This document shows positions 28,941-30,762 of a stretch of DNA of 30,762 nucleotides, piece after piece. This DNA is from Bisporella sp. PMI_857 (Eukaryota > Ascomycota > Leotiomycetes > Helotiales > Helotiaceae). How positions within the stretch are numbered: position 1 is the first letter of the stretch; every line of letters starts with the position of its first letter. The translations under genes and the position numbers were made by a program. Under the pieces are notes generated by a model that searched no databases, was not told the DNA's origin, and saw nothing but the letters and a program-made list of their open reading frames with translations. Location: contig JAJSPD010000187.1 in assembly GCA_021307315.1 (NCBI GenBank), positions 1-30,762 on the forward strand. Direction: 5' to 3'.

Positions 28941-30762
28941 TAAGGAAGCGAAAGCCAAAAAGCTTACGCGAAACTCGTTTTTACAGGTTTTTTCGATTTA
29001 ATGCGTATTTTTTTTTTTTCTAGGAACGCTTTTTAAGCGTTGTATTTAAAGCTTTTAAATATTGACAGTAGAACTTTTTAAGCATTTCAAAGCAGTTAAA
29101 GTGTTTTTTGGTTTTTATGTGTTTTCCGAATTTAAGTAATTAACTATTTAATTAAATATTTAGCTTGTTTTTAATATACTTGTAGTTTAAAATTTTTTAC
29201 TTCGTATTAGATTCTGAGTTGACTAGTTAATTTCTGTATATAAACTAGCATGCTTTTTTGTGTGCTAGTTTAAAAGTAAAGCAAAAAAAACTAAGTAATG
29301 TTTATAGTTTTAAAAAATAAAGTTCGAATATATTTAGTTTTGCAATCGTTTAATTTTAAATAGTTTCAACTTTTTTAATTTAGTTTGTCGTTAGTTTTTT
29401 GGTTTTAATGTTTTTTTTACAAAATAAACTTTTTTTTTTTTAAAGTGTAGTGTTTTACTATGCTTACAGTTGTAGTACTTCGCTAAGCGTTAATAAAAAA
29501 CTTAATGTTTTCGCTAGCTGCAAATGCAGTGTTTAAATTGTTCGACTTTAACTATTGCAAACTGTAAATTGCTTTATTTTTGTTAGTTCGTAATATACTT
29601 TTAGCTCGTAGCTATAGTTAGCATAAAATAGTAATACTTTTGTTGTTTTATTAATTGCGCTGTTGTATACAAATTGTGCAAGTAGTAATAGTTTTACTTA
29701 ATTGTTTTGTTGTAGTTTATATAGTATTTAAAGTATACTTTTATTGTTTAGTTAGCTCGTTTTGCTTGTTTATTAGTTTGTAAGTAAAAGCTTGTTAATA
29801 GTTTTTTTTGATTTTTATAAGTGCAGTAAGCGTTGTTTAAAACTTAAATGTAAAAAACTTGTTTTTATTTAATATAATTTCGTAAAAGTTTTATAGTTAG
29901 CACTACGACTTTAAAAAATGTATAAGCAAATTTTTGCTGTACTGCTTTTTAAATATAGAATTATATAACAATACTTTGTTAGTTTTTTTACAACTACTAA
30001 TATTAAGTTATACTATTTTTTTAAACTAGTTTTTTAAAAAGTAGTAGTTTTACTACGAAGTTTTATACGATAAACTTTTATAGTATTTTAAAATTGCTAA
30101 AACTGCAGTTGTTTATAAAAAGTATAACGTAAACTTTGTTCCGAATACACGTGTTGTATTTAGTAACTACTTTAGTAACTATTTTTTTTATTTTAAAAAT
30201 AGTAATTTTGAAAATTCTGTTTAACGTTTTAGGATTTTTTAATGTTCGTAAACTAGCAATTATATTGTTTTATTACAAATGTCGTTTTTATTGTGCTTAA
30301 AACATATATTTTTTTTAATATTTTAGAATTTTGATTTATTTTAGTAAATTTTTGCTTTGTTTTTTAAAAAGCTTTTGTTGCTATAAAATTTTTTTATAAG
30401 CTTAAAAAACTTTAAGTTTTCGACTCAGTGTTTTACTTTTGTTATTAAAAACAATTTTTTTTGTTAAATACTAACGAGTTTTTGTTTTGTTTTAATACTG
30501 CGTAATTAACATGTGTTTTGTTAAAAAGTATTCCGGTTTTTTGCTTAAAGCGTTTGTTTTAGCATTTTCAGTTTTTTTACATATAAAATCCTGAAATTAT
30601 ATAAAGCGAGTGTTTTTGACTATTTAACTTAACGACAGTTTAGTTTTTTATAGTAGTAAAAGCAACGAGATTCTTGTAGTTTATAATACTTGTATTTAGT
30701 ATTTGGATTTTTTTAAGTACACTTTTTATTTTCGGAAAGCATTAATAATTGCGAGTAATTTT
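28941..30762 (-). pseudogene. Ty3/Gypsy retrotransposon pol relic (RNase H and integrase), cut by window edge
   Basis: Read on the minus strand from the right edge, decayed pol domains appear in the right order. At about 30660-30520 is the RNase H end: a basic segment, LYNFRILY, then KTENAKTNALSKKPEYF (usual form GKENAKADALSRRPDY). At about 30000-29880 is the integrase core: ILVVVKKLTKYCYIILY then TAKICLYIF (usual form VVVDRLTKYAHFIP...TAEDLA). Near 29870-29760 fragments match the stretch before the family's ST.FHPQTDGQTER, now broken by stops where W and Q codons stood. The relic explains the strong T excess of this stretch on the plus strand. Reverse transcriptase and gag would lie to the right of the window. 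The left limit is approximate. Confidence 0.72.

Noticed and set aside
1..30762. tRNA, rRNA or CRISPR-like arrays
   Set aside because: No cloverleaf, ribosomal or spacer-repeat pattern was seen on reading; the tandem repeats found are micro- or minisatellites or transposon subterminal repeats.

Overview
The window looks like nuclear DNA of a filamentous ascomycete (Pezizomycotina). Genes carry short introns (about 50-95 bases) with GT...AG ends and fungal-type branch points. The coding islands are GC-balanced, and they alternate with very AT-rich, stop-riddled transposon remains of the kind repeat-induced point mutation (RIP) leaves. I cannot name the species.

Layout. 1-509 is the 3' end of a cytochrome P450. 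628-5345 is a degraded Mutator-like (MULE) transposon with long inverted termini; it contains a Tc1/mariner remnant and a foldback element that splits its right terminus. 6005-14000 is the first gene island: a DMATS-type aromatic prenyltransferase (minus), a small cupin protein (plus), a fungal transcription factor (minus) and a five-exon BBE-type FAD oxidase (plus). 14739-15773 is a second MULE-derived element. 16660-24903 is the second island: a classical SDR (minus), a retinol-dehydrogenase-like SDR (plus), a second cupin with a hydrophobic C-terminal part (plus) and an intronless BBE-type FAD oxidase (plus). From about 26400 to the end the DNA is AT-rich transposon debris, including a possible LTR, a Cys-rich relic and a minus-strand Ty3/Gypsy pol relic that runs off the right edge.

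The genes read together as a secondary-metabolite cluster. P450, DMATS, two SDRs, two cupins, two BBE oxidases and a regulator is the tailoring set known from fungal salicylaldehyde/salicyl-alcohol polyketides (flavoglaucin, annullatin, sordarial and trichoxide type clusters). There a highly reducing PKS with SDR and cupin partners makes an alkyl salicyl alcohol, the P450 hydroxylates the ring, the DMATS prenylates it, and a flavin oxidase adjusts the alcohol/aldehyde state. No PKS lies in this window. The P450 at the left edge suggests it may lie further left, or it may have been lost. The product is inferred, not shown.

Points most worth a second look: the regulator has no visible Zn2Cys6 domain and a CTCTG repeat sits just upstream of its coding part; the first BBE oxidase has Thr where the second flavin-linking Cys is expected; a 9-base palindrome, TCCGWCGGA, occurs in two promoters of the cluster, one copy inside a 61-base hairpin; a pair of 107-base MITEs in opposite orientation brackets one SDR and one cupin gene; and one transposon is nested in the terminal repeat of another.
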